Shown in pieces: positions 11,996-22,900 of a stretch of 64,000 bases of DNA (position 1 is its first letter; every line of letters starts with the position of its first letter). The notes beneath the pieces were generated by a model, which did not search any database, had not been told where the DNA came from, and was given only the letters and a program-made list of their open reading frames with translations. The stretch comes from Siphonodentalium dalli (Eukaryota; Mollusca; Scaphopoda; Gadilida; Siphonodentaliidae), in the NCBI GenBank assembly GCA_032622095.1, contig CP136062.1:145038351-145102350 (forward strand). The letters are read 5' to 3'. The position numbers were made by a program, and so were the translations under genes.

Positions 11996-12288
11996 GCAGT
12001 CAACGAGGTCAACCTAAAAGAGGCGATCAGCAGGAGCGAGATCATCTCCGAATGGAAAACAGTAACCAATGGGCTGCACTAGGGATGGGAGTTAGTCTAG
12101 GAGGATGGAGCATTGGCCGCAGGGGCCATGATGATGGTGGCAGTGCTTATGTGGATGGAGGAAGGTTGGACAGCAGAGGGCGTGGGACGATACAAGGTGT
12201 AGCAGTGGTACACAGGGACGACCAGCTGGCTCACAGTATTGGTGGAAATGAAGGCGTTGTCAAGGGCAACAACCGTAAACAAGGATAA
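11996..12288 (+). CDS. Unrecognised Gly-rich open reading frame, possible terminal exon
   Basis: A frame open for about 97 codons ends at TAA 12286-12288 in a locally GC-richer stretch. It is preceded by a plausible acceptor (TCTTGTTCCAG ending at 11995). An internal ATG lies at 12052. The protein is rich in Gly, Asp, Arg and Ser with no hydrophobic segment, cysteine pattern or recognised domain. No partner exon, promoter or homologue was identified, so this may be a chance frame or debris of another repeat. Confidence 0.25.
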
Positions 12289-13177
12289 TTTGGCCAGCGA
12301 GAAGTTAAATAACTCAGGACTCCGCCAAGTCGCATCAATATAAATTTAAAGTTAAAGTTGAATTCAGGGTTCCATATATCCAACTTCAACACCATACAAA
12401 ATATAATTTAACACACTGTTTTGCTGTGTTATACTGAAATAATGTATATAATGTAATTATTCTACTTATTGATAGAATTATAATGTATAACAACATAACA
12501 TGTTTGGAATGAGAAGTGCCTCTTGAGAAACACTGTATTGGTTCTACTAAGCTTTTAATTAATTGAATGCATATAGTTTTTATGTTGTAGACCATGCAAC
12601 AGCAATTTTATTATGCTAGCTTGTTTTCAATAACAAAATAAATTACATTCATATATAGGCCAAGCTTATGTCAGATTTGGTTTTCAACATTTTCCAGAGG
12701 AACAAATCAAAACGGTGTTAACTTATATTTTGTTCGTTGTTGTTGTCACCGGAGGCTGAATATAACTTGAGGGTTCCACGTCAATTTTACTGAAACATAA
12801 TTTACTTCTTGACTGGAATTTTGTGTATAAAATAACACGTTTGGAACAGAGATCGAGATTAAAGACACTATCTTGCTTGATATTTAATTTTCTATCCATT
12901 TACTTCATTTTGGCTTTGATGTTTCAGAAGGAAGCCAATAATTAACATATATATATATATATATATACATTTTTATAAAAGTTGACGTGGATTTCTAAAT
13001 TCATAATTAACATCCGGTTATAACAACTACATATAACATATAAGTTAACACAGTCATCCGCTGCTTCGTTCCACTAAAAAATATTGAAAACCAACCAAGC
13101 AAATATATACGGAAGAATTTCATTTTGTTATTGAAAAATTAACAAAATAATTGCTGTCATCTAAGACATGAACACTA
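12289..13177. other. Non-coding AT-rich spacer with (TA)n microsatellite
   Basis: A pure TA run lies at about 12945-12966. No coding exon was recognised. The sequence ends at the Helitron insertion point. Confidence 0.6.
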
Positions 13178-13954
13178 TCTATTATATATTTTGGAAGATC
13201 TGTGTGTTTGTGTGTGTGTGTGTGTTCGCGATGGACTCGAACACGGCTGGACTGATTTCGACCAAACTTGGTACGGACACGTAATTCGACCCGGGAACGA
13301 ACATGGGCATATTAATTTTCAGATCCGAGGTCAAATTTTCACGTGCCGATGTCAAATCTGTTTTTACGCTGTGTTACGGGACTTTCATTTGAGTTCGGTG
13401 CTTACAAATCGATTCGAAACAGCGCGAATAATGAAATGCCAGTCATAATAATGACACTGTGAGAATCTTTCGTGTTTCCTCTTTCCAACGATATATAATG
13501 CGTATGTATCCGTTTTAGTTATCTGCCTCAATTATCAAGAAGAAGTGGTATATCTTCCATCAGGATAAAAACAATGCGTAACTTCTATGACGTCGTTAGA
13601 GGTCATAACGTTAGATCACGTTAACGCTTAACCGGCCGATGCATTTGACTGTTTCAGACGTCTTGGCGATATCTCAGGCACCGATGGTAATTTATCTTTT
13701 AATTAATGAGCGTGTGTATATGAGGCGCGTTTATATATATTATTGAGTGGAAATCAAATCGGGTTAAACTGGCGGATGTTTACGGACGAAATTTGATGCA
13801 TAGGGTATCTCGGTATTCGCTGGGCCGATTTCCCGGTATCCGCTGGGCCGATTTCCACCATTTTTGGGGTGTTGGTGTTTGACCCCACCTGACATTGACC
13901 TTCAAAATGGTCAATTCAAGGTCAAAGCCCGGACGAAGTCGGGTCACCTTCTAG
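13178..13954 (+). mobile_element. Non-autonomous Helitron (HINE), isolated copy
   Basis: The element starts TCTATTATATATTTTG immediately after an A and ends CACCTTCTAG immediately before a T. It therefore fits the A|TC...CTAG|T Helitron rule without a target duplication. About ten bases before the end lies an imperfect hairpin, CCCGGAC gaa GTCGGG, the usual 3' signal. A TG microsatellite follows the 5' end. Three further copies with the same ends lie at 54765-57104. No Rep/Hel coding is present. Confidence 0.85.
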
Positions 13955-14033
13955 TTTTATATAAATGAATAGAAATTCAATATCGAACAATATAGAGGCA
14001 CTTAATACATTTTCATTCCAAACGTGTAATTTT

Positions 14034-14060
14034 AAACAACAGCAGCAACAACAACAACAT
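14034..14060. repeat. CAA/CAG-type trinucleotide microsatellite
   Basis: AACAACAGCAGCAACAACAACAAC-like run; interrupted and non-coding. Confidence 0.8.
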
Positions 14061-14339
14061 ACGCAATCTAAGTTAGCAGAGTTTGCGTTTGTTCCACTGA
14101 AAAAATGTTGAAAACCAACTGTGACATAAACTAGACATATATCTACACAAAAGAATGCCATTTTATTATTGCAACTCACACACTCTGGATCCCATTTCCC
14201 TTGCTAATAATTTCTTATTCCGTGTACTTTTAATGTATTTGTTCCGAATGCCGTAGAATAATGGGACCTTTTAATATGGAACATATTATGCCCCTGTTTA
14301 AAACAACGGTAGTATTATTCTATTAGTCTAGCTGTCCGT

Positions 14340-14870
14340 TGTCCGTGATATTTTGGTTTCCGACGGATACACATCTAACTCCAGTTATTTGATCGAAACT
14401 AAACAATATATTGTGTTTCTATAAGTCAAAATAAACGTCATGTTTGAATATCGGTTTGGTCCAATGATTTCTGCTTGCGTTATAACCCTTTTTAGACTTA
14501 GAATTTACCCGCGATGTTATGGTACATGTATTTCGGTTTCTGACAGAAAATTCTAGACTGTATTATATACTCGGAACTAATGTTCCATGGTATATATGTA
14601 TTCCCATAATAATATAAACAAGTCCAGTACGAATACGGTTATCATCCAATGATTTTTGCATGAGTTCTTGTCCTTTCTTTATTAGAATTTTCATGCGATT
14701 TTTAGCGTTTATGTTTCTAACCAAAAATTCCATATTTGCACTATTTGCTCGGTAGGAAAGTTTGTATACGCATGTATCTCTGCCATAAATACATATTGGT
14801 ATGGGATTTGAGTTTGGTCCAATAACTTTTGTAGGAGTTATAGCCCTTTTTCAATTCAGAATCTTCCTGA
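14340..14870. repeat. Degenerate tandem repeat, about 170-190 bp unit, three copies
   Basis: Three successive blocks each end in text like GGTCCAATGATTTCTGC followed by 'gttataacccttttt' (14458, 14645, 14816). Each is preceded by a 'ggtttc..acagaaaattc' and a 'ctcggaac/gatcgaaac' segment. Spacing is about 187 and 171 bp. The copies are strongly diverged and encode nothing recognisable. Confidence 0.5.
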
Positions 14871-15269
14871 TTTTATCACTCTTACAGGCAAACGAACGGC
14901 CGTAATTCGACTCGCCCAAAAGGCGATCTTGATATTTTATCGTTTCAGTAAGTTTTTCCTTGTCATTTACATTGCATAACCCACACATATATGAACCTAA
15001 TTTGGTTATTACACTAGCCAACTCATATTTGATTACACTATCACTTTCAGAATTACAGCAACGGTGTGCTATAGTGTACATGTACAACTAGTAAACGTAT
15101 ATATGTGTCATTGCATTGTAGGCACAATACGTCGTTCCTATATATCCTAGTATTTCATAGTCACGGCGTGCAGGTCTGCGGTGATTTGTCCAAATGATTG
15201 TCAGGAATATTGGTCAGTTTGTGAACGTACATAAAAGAGTGCAGAATGGGTATATGATCATTAGAACTA

Positions 15270-15287
15270 CATATATATATATATATA
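15270..15287. repeat. (AT)n microsatellite
   Basis: Uninterrupted AT dinucleotides within the non-coding sequence downstream of the fibrinogen-domain exon. Confidence 0.9.
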
Positions 15288-15334
15288 ACCCGCTGGGAAA
15301 GTTGATGTTGAATTCGGATAATTATATAGCAACA

Positions 15335-15340
15335 TTTATT
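15335..15340 (-). promoter_or_regulatory. Candidate polyadenylation signal of the FReD gene
   Basis: AATAAA on the minus strand about 400 bp past the FReD stop codon. Position is plausible for a 3' untranslated region; in AT-rich DNA the hexamer alone is weak evidence. Confidence 0.3.
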
Positions 15341-15743
15341 GTAATATATAGAACCAACATTGTGACTTAAATATTAAGTACATATATGAATTGTCATTGA
15401 ACATCATAGATATTTTTGAAAATCAAACGAAATAAAACAAGTAATCATACTACTGTAGTAATGTCAGTGCCTATAACGTGTGTTCCTGTGTACATGTACT
15501 TCTCCAACTTTAATTTTTCTATAGTTCTAACGACAAAGACACGAGCTGGTCCAAATAGTTTACGCTTGCGTTTGAAAAACACTCTAAACAAAGTCTTGCC
15601 ACATCTATGAAACATTGATTGTTTCGTCAATGCTATTAGCTATCCAACATGCATATGCTATGTGATAAACTTCCACGTGAATTTTTTCAGTGTCAATTAG
15701 TCACTGTGCATCAGCCGATGCACTTAGAAATGTGAAGTAGAGA

Positions 15744-16396
15744 TCATGGTGTCTGTCTGCGGATCATCATGGTGGTATGCATAAGCGAGTTTGTGGACAT
15801 AAACCCACTCATCCAGATCATGCCTTCTGCGTTAAGTCCAGTGTTGGTTTTATTCAGGTATTCGCCATTCAGATGTGCACGAAAGCAACATCTTACCCAC
15901 CATGCGGTATGAAAATAGACAGTACATGAGCTCATAGCGCAGCCCGACTCGGTATTATCATGGTCGAAGGTGCTGAATGGTTCCTCACCAGAATAAAGTG
16001 ACGTGAGAGAGTCGCCGGCATTACCAGAATATGTCCCGTACCGGATTGTGTAGTCGGTTGTGGAGCTCTCTAAAAAGAAATCTGAGTATTTGGCGTGCTT
16101 GTATTCCAAGTCAGCTGCTGTGAGTTTGATGTACAATTCGCTGGGTTGCTGTGTCAGCTGATGTACCCACTCTAATCCCAACCAGTAGTCATCATCAGCT
16201 GTGACATCACCAAATCCCCAAACGTAATCGCTCCATCCTCGGTAGAAGTCGACATTCCCCTTGCGTCTCTGTTGGAACACCGTCCACCCGCCACCGTCTG
16301 TGTTCATGTCGCAGACGACGCTGAGTTCGGTGCGATCACGACAAATCTTATAGACGCCATCTGCTGTGTTCCAAGTTTCCAGTAGTTCAAGGCAGT
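15744..16396 (-). CDS. Terminal exon encoding a complete fibrinogen-related domain (FReD)
   Basis: The exon encodes the whole C-terminal fibrinogen fold (about 217 codons) and ends at TGA (15744-15746). Recognisable landmarks in order are DCLELL, GVYKI, VVCDMNTDGGGWTVFQQR, FYRGWSDYVWGFG, YWLGLEWVHQLT, YSGNAGDSL, the calcium-site-like DHDNTES, GCA, TAWWVRCC, HLNGEY and a closing GMIWMSGFMSTNSL segment. On the minus strand the domain is preceded by a pyrimidine-rich tract ending TTTGAAG, so the exon most likely starts at 16396 in phase 1, the usual phase for this module. FReDs bind acetylated sugars or protein partners extracellularly and serve as lectins or immune recognition proteins in invertebrates; the ligand cannot be read here. 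The usual His after the last Cys is Phe. A possible AATAAA lies at 15335-15340. Confidence 0.93.
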
Positions 16397-16440
16397 CTTC
16401 AAATGAAAATAAAATTAACATGTTAAGGTTCGCTTTCCGT

Positions 16441-19118
16441 TAGATGTGATCAGTTTATCTCAGGCGCGTCTCGTGCTCATCAATCGTTTGTGTGCAGCTT
16501 ATCGTAACTCGCGTTGGTCAAATAAAATGGCAGCTATCTCAACAATTATTGTATATAATGACATATATATTTCAAGCCTAACCTATAGTACATATAGGTG
16601 CATACCTTTCTCGTCATTGCATGTGAAAATAGGTCCACAAAATAGATCATATGACTCAAGTGAAAACGGAAATTAATAACGGTTTTCGTCGTTTTGGGCT
16701 GACATGGAGAGACGGACGATCTTCATATAGTGCGAAAATAGCAAGAATCCACCCTTTATTGTTCCATGCTGCAAAAATAGGGACCCGTCTTGGTGTATTG
16801 AGACAACAATTTATTTAACTAAATATGTCTTTAATATTATGATGTATATATATGTATATATACAAGAGTGTGATCTAGTTATCAGTTGTTACCAGGTTAA
16901 ATTTAGGCTTAATATAAAGAATATTTGCGCACTTTAAAAGACGTGAAGTTTTAAAGAGTCTCAATTTCAAACTATCAATGTGAAGGAAAAAATAATTATC
17001 TTTATAGCAAATGTATGCTGTGGTACTTTAATAACACATGTTTACATGAGCTTCACCATATGATAGTTATTTATTAATAATGTAAGAACGATAAGATAAG
17101 ACAGAACGGACTGCATTGTCTAGCTAAGGAATCCAACTAGTGTCTATATTCTGTCTACTATCTGAAATCATGATTGTCTGCGAAAAAAATAAATACAACA
17201 TTTTTCGTTGTATAATTTAGTTAGTCTTAAATTGTGCATAACTATTGTGGATGACGATAGCAACATTATGTCTGAAAATGTGAATAACCATCAGTTTGTC
17301 TGTCTGCCAGATTATTTCAAACGTGGTTGAATAATTGTTATGTTGCTTTATGTTGTTTTAGTCCTTCAAATGATACAATCATAGTCTGTAAATTGCCACA
17401 GTCAACTGATAGTAGACATAGTATAGACCATAGTTGTATTCATATAAGCTAGTTAACACAGTGCGGTTTTTTGTGTGCAAATATTTCCTGTCAAACTCTC
17501 AAATGACCACCTCTCACATTGTGTCGGTAAACATGTGCTGTTATCGTACTGTACATTCCTTTAGATTGATAGCTTGAAATTGAGATTTAAAAATAAATCT
17601 TTTAAATTGAGAAATTATTGGGGTTCTTGTGTGTATATATATGTCCTATTAAAAAAAACTCACAATTTCTAGGTCACAACTGTGATATATGCAAACTCTA
17701 GGAAGTGTGATTGCCATGACGGAACGTAAATATTCATTCAAAATTTATCAATTGGTGAAACGAAATAATCTATATCACATCTTCTTTTCAAATAGAGGCT
17801 GCCGGATACCTCTTAGCACCTGCTGTTGCGAGGGTCCGATTTTTATACTGAACAAAAAAACAACAATGGATTGGTATATATGCTAATAAATGCGTTCATA
17901 TTGTTGTGACAATTACCGGATGAATATATAATTACGATCCATGACAACAGAAGTCCAAGAAATCTCTGAATTAGATTTTGCTAGCCAACTTGGATTTGGA
18001 AGAACAAATGCCATTTCGTCAAAGCATGTCACGGTGCGGATGTTGAACTATATACTCTTATGCTCGCGAACAAGCATAGAAGTCTTGGGATTCAGAGACA
18101 CTAATTCGGAAGAAAACAGTCGCCACGTTGGGTCCGATGTGTTCGGGGTTTCTTCATTATATCAGATTGGATGGGACATCCTTATTAACTTATGGATGTG
18201 CATTATCTTACCTGAGAAGACTTGTCCCGCCTGGAAAGGAACAAGACAATTCATAACTACATAAACATAATTATGCACATGACATAACTTTAGCCACGCG
18301 TGTGAACCAATTGCCATCTGTGTTGCTTACAGTCATACCATTTCCCCTGGTAGTAAAAGTAAATATTAGTGAACAGATAATATTACCTGCGTTAATTATT
18401 TGTCCATGTTATAGACTTCCCGGTAAGAATTTCAAACATATCCCAAGTTGAATCTAGTGCATGGACCATGATATATACGAGATTAACATAATATATTGCG
18501 GATGCAAATAATTGCCACGACATATGACAGGGTTGTACCAGAATCGCAGCGTGACTCATATTCGACTTATAATGCAAATCTTATTAAATATATATAGTTT
18601 TAATTGGAACAAGCGCATACATCATATCCAAAAGTGAACTTATGTGTTTGTCCATTCTTTGATACAGTGCGTGTGGAATTTCTGACACAACTTTTTTTAT
18701 CAATCTTTAGTAATCTTAAAGCGACTCATTATCTTCACCATATACCATGAAGCGACTCACCAAAGTCAAAGAAATTTAGTAGCTGTCTTCGTTTTTCCGA
18801 ACGTAAATCAAAAACTAATGCTAGCCTCTTAATTATTCCAAATGGTATAACATGGGCCCTTTTTCTTTATTAGCGACAAATTATATCTCTCCAATGAGTG
18901 TTTCTCAGTCATATCCATACAGGGGTCAATACTATGAACAATTTTATACCTGTAAATACAAATTGTATTTATTAATTTGTAATTACAAATTTGTGTTAAC
19001 TATCACAGCGGATTCATAGTACAGGGAAAATTTAGCCGTATTATTGCAATACCTTAGACTGGGCGAGAGGTGAAACCCCTAAAACGCAGCTGTAAAACTT
19101 GGAAAAAAAATAACTCAC
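16441..19118. other. Presumed intron of the FReD gene; no exon recognised
   Basis: AT-rich sequence with short TA-rich runs near 16850. Open frames at 17689-17886 and 17941-18264 on the plus strand have no recognisable domain and look like chance frames. Confidence 0.45.
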
Positions 19119-19191
19119 CACTCTGCTCCCATGCACCCGTTATCAGTGTTATCTGAATACCAGTTCAAATTAGACGGACATGTATATAGAG
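19119..19191 (-). CDS. Candidate 73-nt internal exon
   Basis: On the minus strand an acceptor (TTATTTTAG) and a good donor (G|GTGAGT) bracket 73 nt with a single open frame. It reads TCPSNLNWYSDNTDNGCMGAEW, a Cys-, Trp- and Asn-rich peptide typical of a secreted protein. The frame requires a phase-1 intron upstream and ends in phase 2. The known first exon ends in phase 0 and the FReD exon starts in phase 1, so extra exons would be needed on both sides. It is either part of the PAN/FReD gene, part of another gene, or chance. Confidence 0.25.
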
Positions 19192-19790
19192 CTAAAATAA
19201 CTGACAACAATTGATTTGGGGAAGTTACAATGTGTGCTATTATTTTGTGATTAGTGATAACTCCGGTACTATGAAACGATGAGCTAACAAAATCTCGCTA
19301 ATTTCACAAAGATCTACTGTTGATTATTGTAGATTGCTTACGGACAAACATTTGCCTGTGAGTGATTCACAGTATATTGAATCACGCCAAGCCAAAGTTA
19401 CAAAAGAAATAACCAATAATAAGTTGAGAGGTGATCGCTTATCAGAGCTGTCCAATCGGTTCACGGATTGCTAAGTTGATGACCACTTGTCTGCGCAAAA
19501 TTAACAAATAAACTGTTCGTTTGCAGTGTGTGTATGTAAGTACAAGTCAGTGTAATAACGAGTACTACAACCAATTTGGTATCATTGTTTTTACAAATTA
19601 CAAATTTACAACCATTCAGTTTGTGAAAATAAAATATTATTTTGATGGTATAGCATTATATATATTGTGACCATACTATGATTTCAAACTGATCCGCTAC
19701 TCTTATCATAACACATCGAGGCAGTAACGTGGCTCCATTCTATCGGGGGGGGGGGTGTATCGAAGCAGGGACGTGCTAATGGTCTCGGTT

Positions 19791-20100
19791 ATAGGAGTGA
19801 TGGAGACCCCCGGTGGTCCATTCGGTAGAGTGTTAGGTGCATTACACCGTCACAGGCCGTCCAGCGCTGACGAAGCTGGTTCGAACCCCGTCATAGGGAG
19901 GGTGACCGGAATCGTGTATCTGGGCAAGTTTGTCAGTTGATTTACGGGGTCGGTGGTTTCTACACGCAGTGCGACGATTTCTCGGTGAAATCAAGTCTCT
20001 GCGTGGTCTTTCCTACACTCCAAATTTGACAACGACAACGCCTAGCGGCTAGAACGACGATAAACCCTAATAAACCAAACCAAACAAATAGGAGTGGTGG
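19791..20100 (+). mobile_element. tRNA-derived SINE with 13-bp target-site duplication
   Basis: The direct repeat ATAGGAGTGATGG (19791-19803) / ATAGGAGTGGTGG (20088-20100), one mismatch, flanks a 284-bp unit. The head has a perfect pol III A box TGGTCCATTCGG (19814-19825) and a B box GGTTCGAACCC (19878-19888), 53 bp apart. It is followed by a conserved-core-like body (GGTCGGTGGTTTCTACACG ... TCTTTCCTACACTCC) and a tail ending in AAACCAAACCAAACAAA. That order (tRNA-like head, core, LINE-like tail, A-rich end) defines a SINE. The close match of the duplications implies a fairly recent insertion. It is not a functional tRNA gene. Confidence 0.88.
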
Positions 20101-20298
20101 TCATTTTATAATTTCAAACTGCTCCGATATCTTATACTCTAGATAGGGACGTGGCTATATGGGCTCAGTTTGGCGATGGGGTGTCCATCCTATAATTTCC
20201 ATATGCACCCTTTGAATAAAAAAAAATGTCTATAAATTCCACATAGCGATGAAATCGTATATCAAGAGGAAAGTATTTTAATTTTTCTACGCTGATAA

Positions 20299-20611
20299 CA
20301 GAAGTTAGTCGATATGACTAACATATGTTAGTCAAACGTTTTTCCTCAGGATGACTGACTTAGTTCAGCCAACATAACTGAGGCATAACATTAATCAAAA
20401 TTACTAGGGTGGTGTTAGTCATAACGACTAAGAAATGGGGATTCAAGACGACTAATTAGTCAAAATTGCCATGATTTAGTCATAACTTTTCTTAGTCAAT
20501 TGGAAGGCGAAAATTAAAGTTGCTGAATTATGTGCAAATAATTCCAATACTTGACCAAAGTTACTCAAAATGTTTGTGACTAACACTAAGTTAGTCATAT
20601 TTAGTCAGTAT
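20299..20611. repeat. Cluster of about a dozen TTAGTCA/TGACTAA motifs
   Basis: TTAGTC(A) or its complement occurs at 20305, 20315, 20328, 20415, 20426, 20449 (palindromic GACTAATTAGTC), 20476, 20492, 20577, 20592 and 20602, in both orientations over about 300 bp. The left edge contains the near-palindrome GTTAGTCGATATGACTAAC. Spacing is irregular, so it is not a simple tandem array. It lies in the presumed intron of the FReD gene. TGACTAA is one base from the AP-1 site TGACTCA; any regulatory role is speculative. Confidence 0.7.
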
Positions 20612-20727
20612 GTCCAACCCAGGGGGTGGACAACTTACTGTTACAGCTTGAAAATCAGAAGCCAACCGGGGTAAACAATTACATTTCACAGAAATAGAAG
20701 TTTCTAATTGAGGGGTGGGGGATACAG

Positions 20728-21249
20728 TTGGATATCGACGTTGACGCATCGAAGAGAGCATCTTGTCACTTCACTGCAAGTATCACTCACTATTTGTATC
20801 AATCACTAACTTTTGTCAGAGACGTTGTGACTCATACGATTTGGCGACTACTCACCAGACTACTCACCAGTCATCGTGTTCCCAAGACCACTATCGCCAT
20901 GTCCCTGTTTATGAGATTTCCATTGATAACACATTTTCATAAGGGGGCGCTACATCCCTACGAATCAAATGGTTATATGCTCCGGTTTAAGGATGTGAAA
21001 AGCGACAATTTATGTTTGACACCCTATATAGACATTCTAGACAAGTTCCTTAGCGTTGTATCTTTCAATAAATTGGGTAATTTCAGTAGTTATACAAGGA
21101 ACACATACAAGCGATACATATGTGTTATATACACAACGTGTTTGTACCGATTCCTGTATCGCGACGAGGCTCGTTTTCGTGGTATTATTACGACGAGCCG
21201 ACATTGGTCCCTGCATTTAATCTATACATTTGTGCTGCACCTTGGTTAA
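20728..21249 (+). CDS. Unrecognised 173-codon open reading frame
   Basis: A single ATG-to-TAA frame, unusually long for this AT-rich window outside transposons. The product is basic and rich in Thr, Leu, Tyr and His with several short hydrophobic stretches. There is no signal peptide, cysteine pattern, repeat or domain I recognise, and no obvious splice sites or promoter. It lies antisense within the presumed intron of the FReD gene. Both a chance frame and a fragment of an uncharacterised element are possible. Confidence 0.25.
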   Translation: MDIDVDASKRASCHFTASITHYLYQSLTFVRDVVTHTIWRLLTRLLTSHRVPKTTIAMSLFMRFPLITHFHKGALHPYESNGYMLRFKDVKSDNLCLTPYIDILDKFLSVVSFNKLGNFSSYTRNTYKRYICVIYTTCLYRFLYRDEARFRGIITTSRHWSLHLIYTFVLHLG

Positions 21250-22139
21250 TTTTGACTATTGTAATCTAACAGTACCAGAAATATTTGATTTATTTCTATC
21301 GCAGACTTGACATCTAAATTGACAAAACTTCGCTTTTCAGGATTTGACCATGTTTTCAAGAACAAATAAATATATTTTTGCTGTCAAGTGTGTTTCTTGA
21401 TTTCAACTGTCTTAAACGTGTTGCATTACCGTTTGCGATAGCTGAGATTATATGTCAAAGTTAAGCAAGGTGCATCACAAATGTTAGGACTAAATGGATA
21501 GCGGGTATATTAGGTAATATTATTAATCAACCACAACGTGCAAGTTGTAAGCGATGCAGGGCACGCTGTGGCGATATTCTGGTGACCATTTTGAACCGAA
21601 GAGATAACTTTGGTTCTATTCAGGTGGATATGTATAGTTAATGCTTCTCATATATCGCCAAGTTCTGCTAATTTACTAGAATCATAATGGCGATTTTATT
21701 TGGTAAACCTTTATACCGTGTTCTGTTAAATCGACTATTTGATAGATAGGAAGGGGTTGGAGCATGATGAATGACATATTTCATTGCTCTGATGACATGT
21801 AAATTTCCCGATTGGCTATACTTGTTGCTATACGGACGTTTTGAAACCAAGTGCTTCGCGAATTATTTGTTACATAAAGAGCGCTTAAATATATCGCTTA
21901 CATCGTTTCGTAGTATGCGTTATTCTCAAAATAGGTTACCAGAACAACACAAGGCTTAGTGCATATATGTACCGGTTTCATCCATGTGAGCTTCTATTGC
22001 CTGTATTACTGATCATTACTGAGTTCACTAGTAAGTTGGAAATGGACATAATGCTATATGGTGTCCTGATTATATCTAGTTCGAAACTTATAGTCTTGTT
22101 TTCGGTGAGATATATCAGTTGAGATAAACTGTTACGCAC

Positions 22140-22448
22140 CTTAATTTGAATAACTACCGACTCCATATCGTCAGTTACAGAAATAGTTCCACAACTTCCC
22201 AATGTTAGAAAGCATTTCTTTTGTTTGGCGACGTAGGTTGCGCCCAAGCACGATTTCTGACTGAGGCAAAGGGTTGCACACTCCAGTTTACTTCTGGCAT
22301 GGGACGCATTGGTAGATGAAGTGTCAAGGCCTTGTTCTCTTTTCCCTTTAAATACTTCGTATTTTTGTTGACGTTGGCCTCCAACACATGGGATACAGGT
22401 GGCGATGAGGAAAATAAGCGAAACTATGTCTTTCCAAAACATCATCAT
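22140..22448 (-). CDS. First exon: signal peptide plus PAN/apple-like domain
   Basis: From ATG 22446-22448 the exon encodes 103 residues. Residues about 5-24 form a hydrophobic signal peptide (SLIFLIATCIPCVGG). The mature part contains C57-x3-C61-x5-C67-x11-C79 with LECATLCLSQKSCLGATYV, the cysteine spacing and context of PAN/apple modules that mediate protein or carbohydrate contacts in secreted proteins. The frame then meets a donor, AAG|GTGCGT, at 22140/22139 in phase 0; reading on past it gives low-complexity text, supporting an exon boundary there. The gene probably continues leftward toward the FReD exon. Promoter elements were not identified. Other ATGs (two codons downstream) are equally possible starts. 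Confidence 0.72.
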
Positions 22449-22900
22449 TTCCAGGGCCGGAATGAAGTCCCGTCGGGATTAGCAACTGTTGGTTAACGTG
22501 ACGGTTCGCAACTGTCCAGATCGCTGTTAAATGAATGATAGAGAAATAGTTCATTATACAATGGACGGGAACACGATATGCCAATGTCCAATCTAAACAT
22601 GCTCGGTCCATTTGGTACCGAGTTAGTCAAATGTTAGCCATTATTATTTCCGCTAACCTGGCAAATTAAAATGAAAAATATTCGCAATCACAATCTCTCG
22701 TAAGCTACGCGAACACCTACATAATCATGCATGATCAGTAATAAGGTAATAATTAATAATTGAGACTGCTCTTTATTATCTACCTGACTGATATACTGAT
22801 TCAAAAACGTGCTGATACTTCGCCTTTTGAAAGTCGATAGCTGGTCATCAACACATAATATACGGGATTCGATGGATGCGATCTAATTGTGCCCCAGGTA

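Larger units (their letters stand above)
15744..22448 (-). other. Proposed gene: secreted PAN/apple-like plus fibrinogen-domain protein
   Basis: The signal-peptide/PAN-like exon (22140-22448) and the FReD exon (15744-16396) lie on the same strand in the right order, with no other recognised gene between them. This suggests one transcription unit with a long intron or introns. The first exon ends in phase 0 and the FReD exon starts in phase 1, so at least one further exon must lie between. Only one weak candidate (19119-19191) was seen, and its phases do not join either neighbour directly. Linkage of the two exons is therefore inference. If correct, the product is a soluble or matrix lectin-like protein. 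A SINE and a TTAGTCA cluster lie in the intron. Confidence 0.5.

Noticed and set aside
19755-19940. 61-codon open frame and tRNA-like B box suggesting a gene or tRNA
   Set aside because: The frame lies inside the SINE and the A/B boxes are in a SINE context with target duplications; no tRNA cloverleaf with an anticodon arm is evident.
21978-22139. Extension of the PAN exon frame to the downstream stop
   Set aside because: Past the AAG|GTGCGT donor the frame becomes composition-like and loses the cysteine pattern; an intron is more likely.
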